Notes: generated from the sequence alone by a model not told the origin. 64,000 nucleotides of DNA from Vibrio sp. HDW18 (GCF_011306175.1 NZ_CP049914.1:124001-188000); one strand, 5' to 3'; shown: positions 9,073 to 18,190, counted from the stretch's first letter. Numbers and translations: made by a program.

Positions 9073-9082
9073 GGGGAGGAGG
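9073..9082 (+). promoter_or_regulatory. MalT box, exact consensus match
   Basis: GGGGAGGAGG matches GGGGA(T/G)GAGG at all ten positions. Together with the two flanking boxes it forms the multi-site arrangement MalT needs for cooperative binding. Confidence 0.75.
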
Positions 9083-9255
9083 TTAGCCACTTTCGAAATA
9101 ACCCAATACAAAACGTATTGGCGATCACTTTTTAGTGTTATATCACTCCACTCCATGAAATAAAATTACAGATAAATATTTGTGACCACGCGCTTGACCT
9201 GAGGAGGACAAAGCCTTTTACTTAAAACAATAGTGCGCAAATACAACGATTAAAA

Positions 9256-11226
9256 ATGAAAAAACATCTGTCCACGCCATATCCATTAGGGGCAACGCTC
9301 GATAGTGAGGGTTGTAACTTCGCCATCTATACCCCAGCCAATAAAGATATTCTATTGGCACTGTTTTATGCCGATGGCAGCTATGAAACCCATCAACTTG
9401 AACATCAATATGCCGGTATTAAACACACTTATATCACCGGTATTCGTCCTGGCCAGAAGTACGGTTATTTAATCCACACCAATGATCAATTGCACTATAT
9501 CGCCGATCCTTATGCGCGCGCTATCGAGGGAATATTGGATTATGAGCCACCGTTTGATAGCCATAAAAGTTTTGATCTGCCTAAATGCGTAGTCACCAAG
9601 CCACAGTTTGATTGGCAAAATGTTGCCAAGCCACGCATCGCACAAGATGAGATGGTACTGTTTGAAACCCATGTTAAAGGGGTAACGCAACGCAATCCGG
9701 ATATTGACCGCCTCCAGCGTGGTAAATATTTAGGTTTGGTGAGCCAACCGATGCTGGATTTTTATCGCCAACAGAATATCAATACGCTGCAACTGTTGCC
9801 GATTGCCGCCTGTATGCACGAACCTCACCTACTCGAGAGTCACAAAGTCAATTACTGGGGCTATAACCCTTATCTGTTTATGGCACCCGATCCGCGTTAT
9901 GCCAGCCAAGACGCCGTCACCGAATTAAAAACCACCATCCGCGAATTACATCGCCACGGTATTCAGGTGATTTTGGATGTGGTGTACAACCACACCGCCG
10001 AAGGGGGTGCTAATGGGGCGGTGTTCAACCTTAAAGCACTCGATCCCAACTACTATCTGCATCATGGTGATAACTACGCCAATTACACCGGATGCGGTAA
10101 TACGGTTGATCTGGCCAATCAAGCCGCGCTCAACTTAGTGATGGATAGCTTGCGCTGCTGGGTCACCGAATATCAGGTTGATGGCTTTCGGTTTGATTTG
10201 GCCGCCACACTCGGTCGCCGAGGCGATGAATTCAGCAAAGAAGCGGCCTTTTTCAAAGCCGTAGCGCAAGATCCGGTACTGCGCGAAGTCAAACTGATCG
10301 CCGAGCCTTGGGATATCGGCCCCAATGGTTACCAAGTGGGTAATTTCCCCTTTGGTTGGAACGAAACCAATGACAAGCTGCGAGATATTATGCGCAGTTT
10401 CTGGCGCGGTGATCTGGGTTTTTTAAAAGAGTTCGCCACTCGCTTGATGGGTTCGCGTGATCTCTACAGTGCTTCCAATTGGCCTTATAAACTGACGGTC
10501 AATTACATCACTTATCATGATGGTTTCACTTTGCAGGATTTAGTGTCGTATAAATACAAACATAACGAACAGAATGGTGAAGAGAACCGCGATGGGCACG
10601 GAGATAACCGCTCAGACAATTATGGTTTTGAAGGGGAAATCGACAACCTCACCATTCGTGCCATTCGTGAACGGCAAAAACGAAATTTGATGGCCAGTTT
10701 ACTGTTTGCGTTTGGCATTCCACATATTCTGATGGCGGATGTGCTTTCTCATACCCAACAAGGCAACAACAACGCCTATTGTCAGGACAACGATATCTGC
10801 TGGTTAAACTGGGAACACAACGAAACCAAACAAGATTTTCGGCAATGGCTAGCGCACATGGTGGCAGCAAGGCAAACCTATATGGTGCCGTTTATTCGCG
10901 CATTTAGTGGCGACAGCCGTAATCGCAATCGAGTGGCTTGGTTGCGGGTCGATGGTAATCCAATGGAGATCGACGATTGGAACCAACTTTCCTCGGTCGC
11001 GCTGCACATTGGTATTGGCAGTGATGGGCCAGAAATGCTGTATTTAATTAACCAAACCAATGCGCCCGCGCGTTTTATGCTACCGAAAGATCGCCGACAA
11101 GAGTGGCGATGGATTTGTGATACCAACATGCGTCATGCCGTGCATGGGCATGTCCAAGGCGAAATTTTGCAGCTGCCAGTATCGATGTCGATTTTGTACT
11201 GTCAACCCAAACTAAAATCGGCTTAA
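9256..11226 (+). CDS. glgX: Glycogen debranching enzyme, GlgX/isoamylase type
   Basis: This 656-residue protein, close to the usual GlgX length, has an N-terminal CBM48-like domain (residues 1-100; YPLGATLDSEGCNFAIYTP) and then a GH13 catalytic barrel. Visible GH13 motifs are VILDVVYNHT, DGFRFDLA (nucleophile Asp), LIAEPWD (acid/base Glu) and NYITYHDGFT (transition-state His-Asp). It hydrolyses alpha-1,6 branches of limit dextrins. In Vibrio this gene has been annotated as pullulanase, but there is no signal peptide, so it should act in the cytoplasm. It is divergent from maltoporin across the MalT-box cluster, suggesting it belongs to the maltose regulon rather than a glycogen operon. The ribosome binding site is weak. 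Confidence 0.88.
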   Translation: MKKHLSTPYPLGATLDSEGCNFAIYTPANKDILLALFYADGSYETHQLEHQYAGIKHTYITGIRPGQKYGYLIHTNDQLHYIADPYARAIEGILDYEPPFDSHKSFDLPKCVVTKPQFDWQNVAKPRIAQDEMVLFETHVKGVTQRNPDIDRLQRGKYLGLVSQPMLDFYRQQNINTLQLLPIAACMHEPHLLESHKVNYWGYNPYLFMAPDPRYASQDAVTELKTTIRELHRHGIQVILDVVYNHTAEGGANGAVFNLKALDPNYYLHHGDNYANYTGCGNTVDLANQAALNLVMDSLRCWVTEYQVDGFRFDLAATLGRRGDEFSKEAAFFKAVAQDPVLREVKLIAEPWDIGPNGYQVGNFPFGWNETNDKLRDIMRSFWRGDLGFLKEFATRLMGSRDLYSASNWPYKLTVNYITYHDGFTLQDLVSYKYKHNEQNGEENRDGHGDNRSDNYGFEGEIDNLTIRAIRERQKRNLMASLLFAFGIPHILMADVLSHTQQGNNNAYCQDNDICWLNWEHNETKQDFRQWLAHMVAARQTYMVPFIRAFSGDSRNRNRVAWLRVDGNPMEIDDWNQLSSVALHIGIGSDGPEMLYLINQTNAPARFMLPKDRRQEWRWICDTNMRHAVHGHVQGEILQLPVSMSILYCQPKLKSA

Positions 11227-11236
11227 AGGTATTGTT

Positions 11237-11267
11237 GAACGCCGATCGGGTCGGCGTTCTATTTTTT
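11237..11267 (+). terminator. Terminator after glgX
   Basis: A 9-bp stem (GAACGCCGA and complement) with a TCGGG loop, followed by TATTTTTT, 11 bp after the stop codon. Confidence 0.88.
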
Positions 11268-11395
11268 ACCGGATACCAAAACTGCCGCAGATACAGCGGA
11301 TGTTGACTTACCAAGCATCGATATTGGCGCATCACTTGAACCATCGGCAAGCTCTGTCTACAATGGCGCACTTTTCTCGCTTCAGGTCACATACA

Positions 11396-11644
11396 ATGAA
11401 CGACACTACCGCAAAACCCGCACTACCCGATCGCCTAGCCGGCAACTCGCGTAGCCCATTTTTCGTTAAAGAGTGCTTTGAGCACCCAATTGGCATTCGT
11501 TTTAACGGCAAAGAACGCAGCGATGTTGAAGAGTACTGCATCAGCGAAGGCTGGATTAAAATTCCATCGCCAAAAGCGAAAGATCGTTACGGCAACCCAA
11601 TGCTGATCCAGCTTAAAGGTACGGTAGAAGCTTACTACGTGTAA
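11396..11644 (+). CDS. DUF3297 family protein
   Basis: This 82-residue protein starts MNDTTAKPALPDRL and contains SRSPFFVKECFEHPIGIRFNGK and EGWIKIPSPKAKDRYGNPM. It fits DUF3297, a small family conserved in gamma- and alphaproteobacteria that is sometimes misannotated as glutathione peroxidase. I chose the ATG at 11396 over an upstream in-frame codon at 11300 because the extra 32 residues are not family-like and overlap the glgX terminator region. No catalytic motif is recognisable. It is flanked by terminators and so is likely monocistronic. Confidence 0.8.
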   Translation: MNDTTAKPALPDRLAGNSRSPFFVKECFEHPIGIRFNGKERSDVEEYCISEGWIKIPSPKAKDRYGNPMLIQLKGTVEAYYV

Positions 11645-11730
11645 CTGTTTACTGAGTAAGCATTCACTCGCAGGCTAAGTCACTACCATACTCACGATCC
11701 GATACCAACCAGCCGTTTAACGCTATTTAA

Positions 11731-11750
11731 AGCCGTCAAACGGCTTTTTT
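11731..11750 (+). terminator. Terminator after the DUF3297 gene
   Basis: AGCCGT and ACGGCT arms with a CAA loop are followed by six T residues. A longer alternative pairing starts at 11711. Confidence 0.75.
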
Positions 11751-11830
11751 GATCATGCCGGATTAGGTAGTAAGCAGCGCTTAAATTGATCCCATCACTG
11801 CACAGTTTCCAGTCTCACTCACCACGCAGA

Positions 11831-13051
11831 TTAACGCTTAACTTTGCTCTGAAACTGTTTGGCACTGTGCTTATTTTGCGTGCGACGATTGGCTTGTTTA
11901 TCACGCGCGGCGCGTTTGCTCTCGCCGGTTGCAGGCTGATCGGTCACTGGGAAACCCTCTAAATCCTGTACTGCTAAATCGCGTTGGGTCAAACAACGAA
12001 TGGCATTTAACGCATCCATTTCTCCATAACACACTAACGAGAGCGCAATACCTTGTTGACCCGCTCTAGCAGTACGACCAATCCGATGCACATAGGTTTC
12101 GGCGTGCATCGGCAACTCAAAGTTGATCACCACTGGTAGCTGCTCAATATGAATGCCGCGCGCCAGTAAATCCGTGGCAATTAATACTTGAGTTTGACCG
12201 TGTTTAAACTCCGCCAGTGCCGCTTCACGTTCTGTTTGACTTTTATCGCCATGTAGCGCGTTCGCCACCAATCCGGCTTTGTTGAGCTTTTTGGTCAAAC
12301 TATCCGCGTTGTCTTTGGCACCAATAAACACCAATACTTGCGGCCATGCATGCTGTTTTAACAGCGCAATCAAGGCTTGGGTTTTGCTGCCTTTGTTGAC
12401 CAAATACAGCGTTTCTTGCACCGCTGGGTTAATGCTGTTCTCAGGATTAACAGAGACTTGGGTTGGTGCATGCATCAATGGCTGCGCTTTGAGTTTTAGT
12501 TCATCAGCAAAGGTCGCGGAACACATTACGGTTTGGCGCACGCTAGCGGTTTGGCCTGCGAGCGCTTGCACTTGCGGCCAAAAGCCCATATCGAGCAGAC
12601 GATCCGCTTCGTCTAACACCAGCGTGGTTACGCGGTTCAGGCTGAGTCCACTTTGGGTTAAATCGAGCAAACGTCCGCAGGTCGCGACCAGAATATTCGG
12701 ATCCTCAGCCAGTGCATTTTGCTGTTCAGCTTTATCTACCCCACCACACAAGCAGAGCGTGTTCAGCCCTAACGGTGTACCAACCTGAATGAGTACTTCG
12801 CTCACCTGCATGGCTAATTCACGGGTGGGGACCAACACCAAGGCTTGCTGCTCAGGGCTGGTTTTTAAGCGATCCAGCAGAGGCAGACCGTAAGCCAAGG
12901 TTTTACCACTTCCCGTATTCGCCAACGCCAACACATCCTTGCCCGTTAACATGGCAGGGATCACCAAACTTTGAATAGCTGTCGGCTGGGTGATCGCTTG
13001 AGGCAGAGCTTGGATGACATCAACGCTTAACGCGAGAGAAGAAAATGACAT
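11831..13051 (-). CDS. DEAD-box ATP-dependent RNA helicase, divergent motifs
   Basis: This 406-residue protein is a DEAD-box helicase. It has a Q-motif glutamine around residue 22, Walker A ANTGSGKT (44-51), PTRELA (75-80), DEAD (147-150), SAT (178-180) and HRIGRTARAG (322-331). Two conserved positions differ from the family. The usual TPGR motif is TCGR (124-127), and the usual ARG(L/I)D of motif V is ARGIH (H301). The basic C-terminal tail (SKRAARDKQANRRTQNKH) probably binds RNA. It is convergent with the DUF3297 gene and divergent from the ABC exporter. The substrate is unknown; RhlE, DbpA and SrmB families are the nearest comparisons. Confidence 0.88.
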   Translation of the reverse strand: MSFSSLALSVDVIQALPQAITQPTAIQSLVIPAMLTGKDVLALANTGSGKTLAYGLPLLDRLKTSPEQQALVLVPTRELAMQVSEVLIQVGTPLGLNTLCLCGGVDKAEQQNALAEDPNILVATCGRLLDLTQSGLSLNRVTTLVLDEADRLLDMGFWPQVQALAGQTASVRQTVMCSATFADELKLKAQPLMHAPTQVSVNPENSINPAVQETLYLVNKGSKTQALIALLKQHAWPQVLVFIGAKDNADSLTKKLNKAGLVANALHGDKSQTEREAALAEFKHGQTQVLIATDLLARGIHIEQLPVVINFELPMHAETYVHRIGRTARAGQQGIALSLVCYGEMDALNAIRCLTQRDLAVQDLEGFPVTDQPATGESKRAARDKQANRRTQNKHSAKQFQSKVKR

Positions 13052-13295
13052 GGGTAACCTACTATAAATGATAGCCAGCGAACAAAACCAAAGGGGCGCG
13101 ACTTTACCATGATAAGCCCAATCAACGCCAATCAGTGTTGATATAAAAGTCTACCCACGAATACCCGCTTGCAACTTCAAGTCGCTAAGGGATAACGCTA
13201 TACTGCTGGCGTTTGCACAAAAAAATCACCGACTGGCGGACGCCGTAACGCAAGCTCTCCCTAGCCACCGCCCACTTCACCGCAAGGATTTTCAG

Positions 13296-15137
13296 ATGTT
13301 TAAGTTATTTGAAGGTTTCACCGAACCCTTCCCCACAGGTGAACCCCAACGTCCACCAAATACATTGTGGGCATTTTGTCGCCACTATACTCGCGGTTTC
13401 GAAAAGCCTTTATTGGTGATGGCACTGCTCAGTACCTCGATTGCGATTATTGAAGTCTCCCTGTTCGGTTTTATGGGACAGTTGGTTGACTGGCTTTCGA
13501 CTAGCCAACCAGACACCTTTTTAGCCGAAAATCAAACCACGTTAATTGGACTTGGTTTGCTGGTGCTGGTCGGTATGCCGCTGTTGATCGCGCTCTATTC
13601 GCTACTGATCCATCAATCCTTGCTCGGCAACTATCCGATGTCGATCCGCTGGTTAGCGCACCGTTATCTGCTCAAACAGAGCGTGGCATTTTATCAAGAT
13701 GAGTTTGCTGGACGCATCTCAACCAAGGTGATGCAAACCGCGCTGGCGGTGCGGGAAACGGTGATGAAAAGCCTCGATGTATTTGTGTATGTGCTGGTCT
13801 ACTTCACCGCGATTGTGGTGATTTTGGCCCAAGCGGATTGGCGTTTAATGCTGCCGATGCTGCTGTGGCTGACCATCTACATCACGGTACAACTGCACTA
13901 TGTACCAAAACTAAAACGGGTGGCCTCTGAGCAAGCCGATGCGCGCTCATTGATGAGCGGACGGATTGTCGATAGCTACACCAATATCATGACGGTCAAG
14001 CTCTTTTCCCATAGCCAACGGGAAACCCAATACGCCGAGCAAGGTATGCAAGATTTTCTCGGCACCGTTCATCGCCAAATGCGCTTGGTGACCAGCTTTA
14101 ATATTTGGGTCGAAATGGCCAACTATCTGCTGGTGTTTAGTATTGCCGGATTGTCGATTTACCTTTGGACCACCAGTGCGATCAGCATCGGCGCGATTGC
14201 GGTCGCAGTCAGTTTATCACTGCGTATCAACGGCATGTCGAAGTGGATCATGTGGGAAGTCAGCGCGCTGTTTGAAAATATCGGCACTGTAGTCGATGGC
14301 ATGACCATGCTCAGCCAGCCGATCGCCGTGACCGATCAACCCAACGCCAAGCCTTTAGAGGTCAAACAAGGCGCGATCACCTTTGATGATGTAAGTTTTC
14401 ACTACGGCGAAAACAAAGGCGTGATCAACCATCTTAATTTAGCGATTAAACCGGGAGAAAAAGTCGGCTTAGTCGGCCGCTCCGGCGCGGGCAAATCAAC
14501 CTTGGTCAATTTGCTGCTGCGTTTTCACGATCTAGAAAGCGGCACTATTTTAATTGATGGACAACCAATTGATCAGATCACCCAAGAGTCGCTGCGCAGC
14601 AAAATTGGGCTGGTTACCCAAGATACTTCACTGCTGCACCGCTCGATCCGCGACAATATTTTGTATGGCAATCCCAACGCCACTGAGCAGCAGTTACTCA
14701 ATGCCACTGCGCAAGCCCACGCGCATGAATTTATTCTCGGTTTAACCGATCCACACGGTAATACCGGCTACGATGCGCAAGTTGGCGAACGCGGAGTCAA
14801 ACTGTCGGGTGGGCAACGGCAACGCGTCGCAATTTCGCGCGTGTTACTGAAAGATGCCCCCCTGCTAATCCTCGATGAAGCGACCTCGGCGCTTGATTCC
14901 GAAGTGGAAGCGGCGATCCAAGAGAGTCTTAATGAGCTAATGCAAGGTAAAACCGTGATTGCGATTGCGCACCGTCTTTCCACCATCGCAGCAATGGATC
15001 GCCTGATTGTGCTCGATAAAGGCCAGATTGTAGAGCAAGGTTCACACCATGAATTGATTGCGCAAAACGGTATTTATGCTCACCTGTGGGCGCATCAAAC
15101 TGGTGGCTTCATTGGTGATGATGAAATAGATGCTTAA
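13296..15137 (+). CDS. ABC exporter, fused permease and ATPase
   Basis: This 613-residue half-transporter has an N-terminal membrane domain with about six helices (residues 35-330) and a C-terminal ATPase. The ATPase shows Walker A GRSGAGKST, the signature LSGGQRQRVAISR, Walker B LLILDEATSALD and an H-loop in AIAHRLSTI. This is the type IV (exporter) fold; it should homodimerise. The substrate cannot be told from the sequence: lipid, peptide and drug exporters look alike here. It precedes the DUF445 gene by 82 bp in the same direction, so they may form an operon. No T1SS peptidase domain is present. Confidence 0.9.
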   Translation: MFKLFEGFTEPFPTGEPQRPPNTLWAFCRHYTRGFEKPLLVMALLSTSIAIIEVSLFGFMGQLVDWLSTSQPDTFLAENQTTLIGLGLLVLVGMPLLIALYSLLIHQSLLGNYPMSIRWLAHRYLLKQSVAFYQDEFAGRISTKVMQTALAVRETVMKSLDVFVYVLVYFTAIVVILAQADWRLMLPMLLWLTIYITVQLHYVPKLKRVASEQADARSLMSGRIVDSYTNIMTVKLFSHSQRETQYAEQGMQDFLGTVHRQMRLVTSFNIWVEMANYLLVFSIAGLSIYLWTTSAISIGAIAVAVSLSLRINGMSKWIMWEVSALFENIGTVVDGMTMLSQPIAVTDQPNAKPLEVKQGAITFDDVSFHYGENKGVINHLNLAIKPGEKVGLVGRSGAGKSTLVNLLLRFHDLESGTILIDGQPIDQITQESLRSKIGLVTQDTSLLHRSIRDNILYGNPNATEQQLLNATAQAHAHEFILGLTDPHGNTGYDAQVGERGVKLSGGQRQRVAISRVLLKDAPLLILDEATSALDSEVEAAIQESLNELMQGKTVIAIAHRLSTIAAMDRLIVLDKGQIVEQGSHHELIAQNGIYAHLWAHQTGGFIGDDEIDA

Positions 15138-15219
15138 AATTCCGCTACTTTTCGATTAATTAACCTAAACGCAATGCGCCTATAGCGATACGCGGCGGTT
15201 GCCTGACCAAGAGAACACC

Positions 15220-15924
15220 ATGAACAAAAGTTTGATCACCAATATTATTGCGCTGGCGGTAATGGGCGCAGGCCACGGGCTGGCCAACAGTTACCTATTT
15301 TACGCGGGACTCTTTGCCTTCTCCGGCGCAATTACCAACTGGCTTGCCGTCCATATGCTGTTTGAAAAAGTGCCAGGGCTGTACGGCTCTGGGGTGATCC
15401 CGGCCCGATTTGAAGAGTTCAAGCTAGCAATTAAGCAATTGATGATGGAGCAATTTTTTACCAATGCCAATATCGACCGCTTTCTAAATCAGGAAATGAA
15501 TGGCGCAATCAGTCTCGATTTGCAACCGGTGATCGCCAAAGTCGATTTCAATCCCACCTTTGATTCACTGATCGAAGTGATTGGTCAATCGTCATTTGGT
15601 GGCATGCTGGCGATGTTTGGTGGCGCGCAAGTGCTTGAACCACTCAAACAGCCGTTTGTGGAAAAAATGCAGCAAGCGATGCTTGAGATCAGTCACAGCG
15701 AGGCGGTACGTGAGGCGTTAAAAGATCAGGTGCAGTCACCAAATATGCTTGATGAGATCAAAACCAATATCGAGGCGATTATTAATCAGCGCTTAAATGA
15801 GCTGACTCCGCAACTGGTCAAACAAATCGTGCAAAATATGATTAAACAACATCTTGGCTGGTTGGTGATTTGGGGCGGAGTGTTTGGTGGCCTGATCGGC
15901 CTTGTCTCGGCGCTTGTAGTGTAA
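15220..15924 (+). CDS. DUF445 family inner membrane protein
   Basis: This 234-residue protein has hydrophobic N-terminal segments (SLITNIIALAVMGAGHG and YAGLFAFSGAITNWLAVHML) and a C-terminal one (WLVIWGGVFGGLIGLVSALV), with an amphipathic helical middle. The GAITNWLAVHMLFEK...GVIPARFEEF block is typical of DUF445 (YheB/YjiN-like). ATG at 15220 is chosen for AAGAG upstream; a TTG start seven codons earlier is less likely. It follows the ABC exporter in the same direction. Function is unknown. Confidence 0.82.
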   Translation: MNKSLITNIIALAVMGAGHGLANSYLFYAGLFAFSGAITNWLAVHMLFEKVPGLYGSGVIPARFEEFKLAIKQLMMEQFFTNANIDRFLNQEMNGAISLDLQPVIAKVDFNPTFDSLIEVIGQSSFGGMLAMFGGAQVLEPLKQPFVEKMQQAMLEISHSEAVREALKDQVQSPNMLDEIKTNIEAIINQRLNELTPQLVKQIVQNMIKQHLGWLVIWGGVFGGLIGLVSALVV

Positions 15925-16014
15925 ACCGCCGCCGAATCAGTCAACTTACAATCAGTCAATTCGCAATCGGCAGCTCTTATCATGGGCTGCCGCCAAACCA
16001 AGTCTCACTGATAT

Positions 16015-16041
16015 CCTCGCCCTCATCGGGCGAGGGTTTAT
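16015..16041 (+). terminator. Weak terminator-like hairpin
   Basis: An 8-bp GC-rich stem (CCTCGCCC and complement) with a 5-base loop, followed by GTTTAT. It lies between the convergent DUF445 and LysE genes. The T-tract is poor, so confidence is low. Confidence 0.4.
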
Positions 16042-16105
16042 GGCGAAATGGCTAATTCACTCTTGTCACAGGCTCCGGCTTCTCACCCATTCCGCCGCGT
16101 AGAAT

Positions 16106-16744
16106 TTACCATGACGCCAGCAGGCCACTGAGCATCCACACTGCCAGTAGCAAAAATACGCCGCCCATCACTTTATGTTGATAAGTGCGAAAACGCTGAT
16201 TATCGAGCAGTGAGCGCCCACATACCCCAACTAGGCCAACCAGCAGTAAATTAAACAGCAAGCCGCACAGATTGAGCATCAGCCCAAGCGCCAGCATCTG
16301 CTGCGCAGAGCTGGCAGCAATATTCGGCGACACAAACTGCGGCAAAAACAGCACAAAAAACAGCAAAGCTTTCGGATTGAGTAAATTGCTGACTAATGCA
16401 CGCTGATAAAAGGTTTTCGCCACCCCATGCACAGCGGCTAAATCAGGGGCTTTCTGCGCCTCAGCGCGCAAGCAATCCCACGCCATTTTCAGCAAATAGC
16501 CGCCACCCAATAAATTTAATAGCTTGAGCGCCCACGGATTCATGGCAATCAATGCTGCCACTCCTAAAGCGGCCAACGCGGTTAAAATCATCCCTGATGT
16601 GGCATTGCCTAAGCTGGCAAATAGCCCCACTCGGCGTCCGTAGCTGATACTTGAGCTAGCAATCAGCAACATATCGGGTCCCGGGATCAGCAAAAGTGCC
16701 AGTACCGCGGTGAGATAGACGGGTAATACAGCAACATCAATCAT
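16106..16744 (-). CDS. LysE/RhtB-family amino acid exporter
   Basis: This 212-residue membrane protein has about six hydrophobic segments. The N-terminal signature ALLLIPGPDMLLIASSSISYGRRVGL and the central NPKALLFFVLFLPQFV are hallmarks of the LysE/RhtB translocator family, which exports amino acids such as threonine, homoserine, leucine or lysine. The substrate cannot be deduced. I chose the ATG at 16744 over a TTG two codons upstream. The FAH-family gene lies upstream on the same strand, 120 bp away. It may be a separate unit. Confidence 0.87.
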   Translation of the reverse strand: MIDVAVLPVYLTAVLALLLIPGPDMLLIASSSISYGRRVGLFASLGNATSGMILTALAALGVAALIAMNPWALKLLNLLGGGYLLKMAWDCLRAEAQKAPDLAAVHGVAKTFYQRALVSNLLNPKALLFFVLFLPQFVSPNIAASSAQQMLALGLMLNLCGLLFNLLLVGLVGVCGRSLLDNQRFRTYQHKVMGGVFLLLAVWMLSGLLASW

Positions 16745-16864
16745 GTTCAAAATCTTGTGGAAATAGCAAAGCGGCGGATTTTATCGAACAGATAGGCTGA
16801 TTTCTAGTGATAAAATCATCTAATCCGTTTGCTTTGTAGCGAAAAATCGCCAGCGCTGCCTCAG

Positions 16865-17479
16865 CTAGTCAGCGAGCCACTCCACTTCCAGCAAGGTGCG
16901 TTCAGCACATTTAAGCCGAGCGACAAAACGATCCCCAGCCTGCACCACGCCCACCCCTTGCGGGGTACCCGTCATCACCACATCCCCATCATCTAAGCTC
17001 AAATAACTTTTTAGTTGCTGGAGTATCTCAGATGGAGAATAGAGCATCTGCTGTACATGGCCTTTTTGTACCCGCACGCAATTGATCAACAGCTCTAAGT
17101 TCAGCTCGCTGATCTCCAATCCTGCAAGTGGTATAAATCGGCTCAACACCGCCGCACCATCAAACGCTTTAGCGCGCTCCCACGGCAGCCCTTGCTGTTT
17201 GAGGTAAGTTTGCAGCGCTCGCTTCGTCAAATCTAGCCCGATCCCCACCCCAACATACTGCCCTTGTTCGACCACAAAACAGATCTCCGCTTCATAGTGC
17301 AAAGGCTCTTGATGAAAAGATCGCAACTGGTCAGTTACCGCCGATGAGGGTTTATGAAACAGCACCATATGCTCAGGTAGACGATTATCCAGTTCCTGAA
17401 TATGCTCGACATAATTACGCCCGACACACAGTACTTTACCTACCGCTAAACGTCGATCGGCAAATTTAATATGACTCAT
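16865..17479 (-). CDS. Fumarylacetoacetate hydrolase family protein
   Basis: This 204-residue protein fits the short FAH family. It shows KVLCVGRNYVEH near the N-terminus, the metal-binding LHYEAEICFVVE (the E-x-E pair), and the C-terminal GDVVMTGTPQGVG. Family members hydrolyse or decarboxylate acylpyruvates and other oxo-acids with a divalent metal. ATG at 17479 is preceded by AAGGA. The exact substrate is not determined by sequence alone; E. coli YcgM (acylpyruvase) is a close analogue in length. Confidence 0.85.
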   Translation of the reverse strand: MSHIKFADRRLAVGKVLCVGRNYVEHIQELDNRLPEHMVLFHKPSSAVTDQLRSFHQEPLHYEAEICFVVEQGQYVGVGIGLDLTKRALQTYLKQQGLPWERAKAFDGAAVLSRFIPLAGLEISELNLELLINCVRVQKGHVQQMLYSPSEILQQLKSYLSLDDGDVVMTGTPQGVGVVQAGDRFVARLKCAERTLLEVEWLAD

Positions 17480-17594
17480 CTCTCTTCCTTGACCAGACAC
17501 AAAGCGGCGATTCTAAATCAGCGGCCAATAAACTGCTCAGCATTGAGTCATAGCATGCTGAAAAATGTGCACTGGATCTGATTCATTACTGAAC

Positions 17595-18068
17595 CTAATC
17601 AAGACCATGCATAATTTTCTCACACAGGGATTTAAGACTCACCAACTCATCAATACTGAGATCAAATTTACCTAGCAGGGCATGAGGTACCGAACGCGCC
17701 TGCTGTTGTAGCTCACTACCGGCTGGCGTTAAAAACATCTCGCGGACCCGCTCGTCAGTGCGGCTACGACGTCGCTCAACCATGCCTTTCGTTTCTAAAC
17801 GCTTGAGCAATGGAGTGAGCGTGCCCGAATCGAGATGGAGCTTAACCCCAAGATCTTTGACATTGATCCCATTTTGTTGCCACAGCACCAGCAAGACCAG
17901 ATATTGTGAATAGGTAAGATCCAGCTCATCCAGCAGTGGCCGATAGGCACGGATCACCGCATTCGATGCGCGGTAAAGTGCAAAACAGACCTGATTGTCG
18001 AGCAAGAGTGGATTATGGTCAGGAGCTTGGTGACCCAGTTTGGACGTTGACAGATTGGATGTTGACAT
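17595..18068 (-). CDS. ohrR: MarR-family organic peroxide sensor OhrR
   Basis: This 157-residue MarR protein has LLLDNQVCFALYRASNAVIRAYRPLL, with the peroxidatic cysteine C28 that defines OhrR. Its winged helix carries KLHLDSGTLTPLLKRLETKGMV and RRRSRTDERVREM. A second cysteine lies near the C-terminus (C149), which would allow an intersubunit disulfide as in 2-Cys OhrR proteins. ATG at 18068 has AAGG six bases upstream. It is divergent from ohr, the classic arrangement: reduced OhrR represses ohr and itself, and organic hydroperoxides oxidise it and release the DNA. Confidence 0.93.
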   Translation of the reverse strand: MSTSNLSTSKLGHQAPDHNPLLLDNQVCFALYRASNAVIRAYRPLLDELDLTYSQYLVLLVLWQQNGINVKDLGVKLHLDSGTLTPLLKRLETKGMVERRRSRTDERVREMFLTPAGSELQQQARSVPHALLGKFDLSIDELVSLKSLCEKIMHGLD

Positions 18069-18101
18069 AATGAACCTTGATCTTGTGAACCTTAAAACTA
18101 A

Positions 18102-18112
18102 ATTGCGCACAA
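18102..18112. promoter_or_regulatory. Candidate OhrR operator, copy 1
   Basis: ATTGCGCACAA lies 34 bp before the ohrR start. A near-identical copy occurs 59 bp further on beside ohr. Paired similar sites between divergent ohrR and ohr fit autoregulation; binding itself is inferred. Confidence 0.5.
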
Positions 18113-18160
18113 TATACTTGCAAACAACGAAAGATTCGAGCTATGATTGCTAAAAATTAG

Positions 18161-18171
18161 ATTGCACACAA
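18161..18171. promoter_or_regulatory. Candidate OhrR operator, copy 2
   Basis: ATTGCACACAA differs from copy 1 at one base and lies 19 bp before the ohr start codon, overlapping where a promoter or leader would be. Confidence 0.5.
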
Positions 18172-18190
18172 CCAATATTAAGGAATACTC

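Larger units (their letters stand above)
8824..9255. other. Divergent regulatory region between maltoporin and debranching enzyme
   Basis: No gene is present in this 432-bp stretch. Purine-rich runs of the GGGGAGGAGG type mark a MalT-box cluster between 8986 and 9082 (listed separately). Two imperfect GAGGAG-like runs, at 9021-9026 and near 9201-9206, may be further weak sites. It controls lamB leftward and the glgX-like gene rightward. Confidence 0.7.

Noticed and set aside
12279..12788. 169-codon frame on the + strand inside the DEAD-box gene
   Set aside because: It is opposite a well-supported gene and its cysteine- and serine-rich translation is typical of a shadow frame.
13164..13194. 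Possible third ERIC remnant upstream of the ABC exporter
   Set aside because: ACCCGCTTGCAACTTCAAGT and the following bases resemble one ERIC end, but the match needs several gaps, so chance is not excluded.
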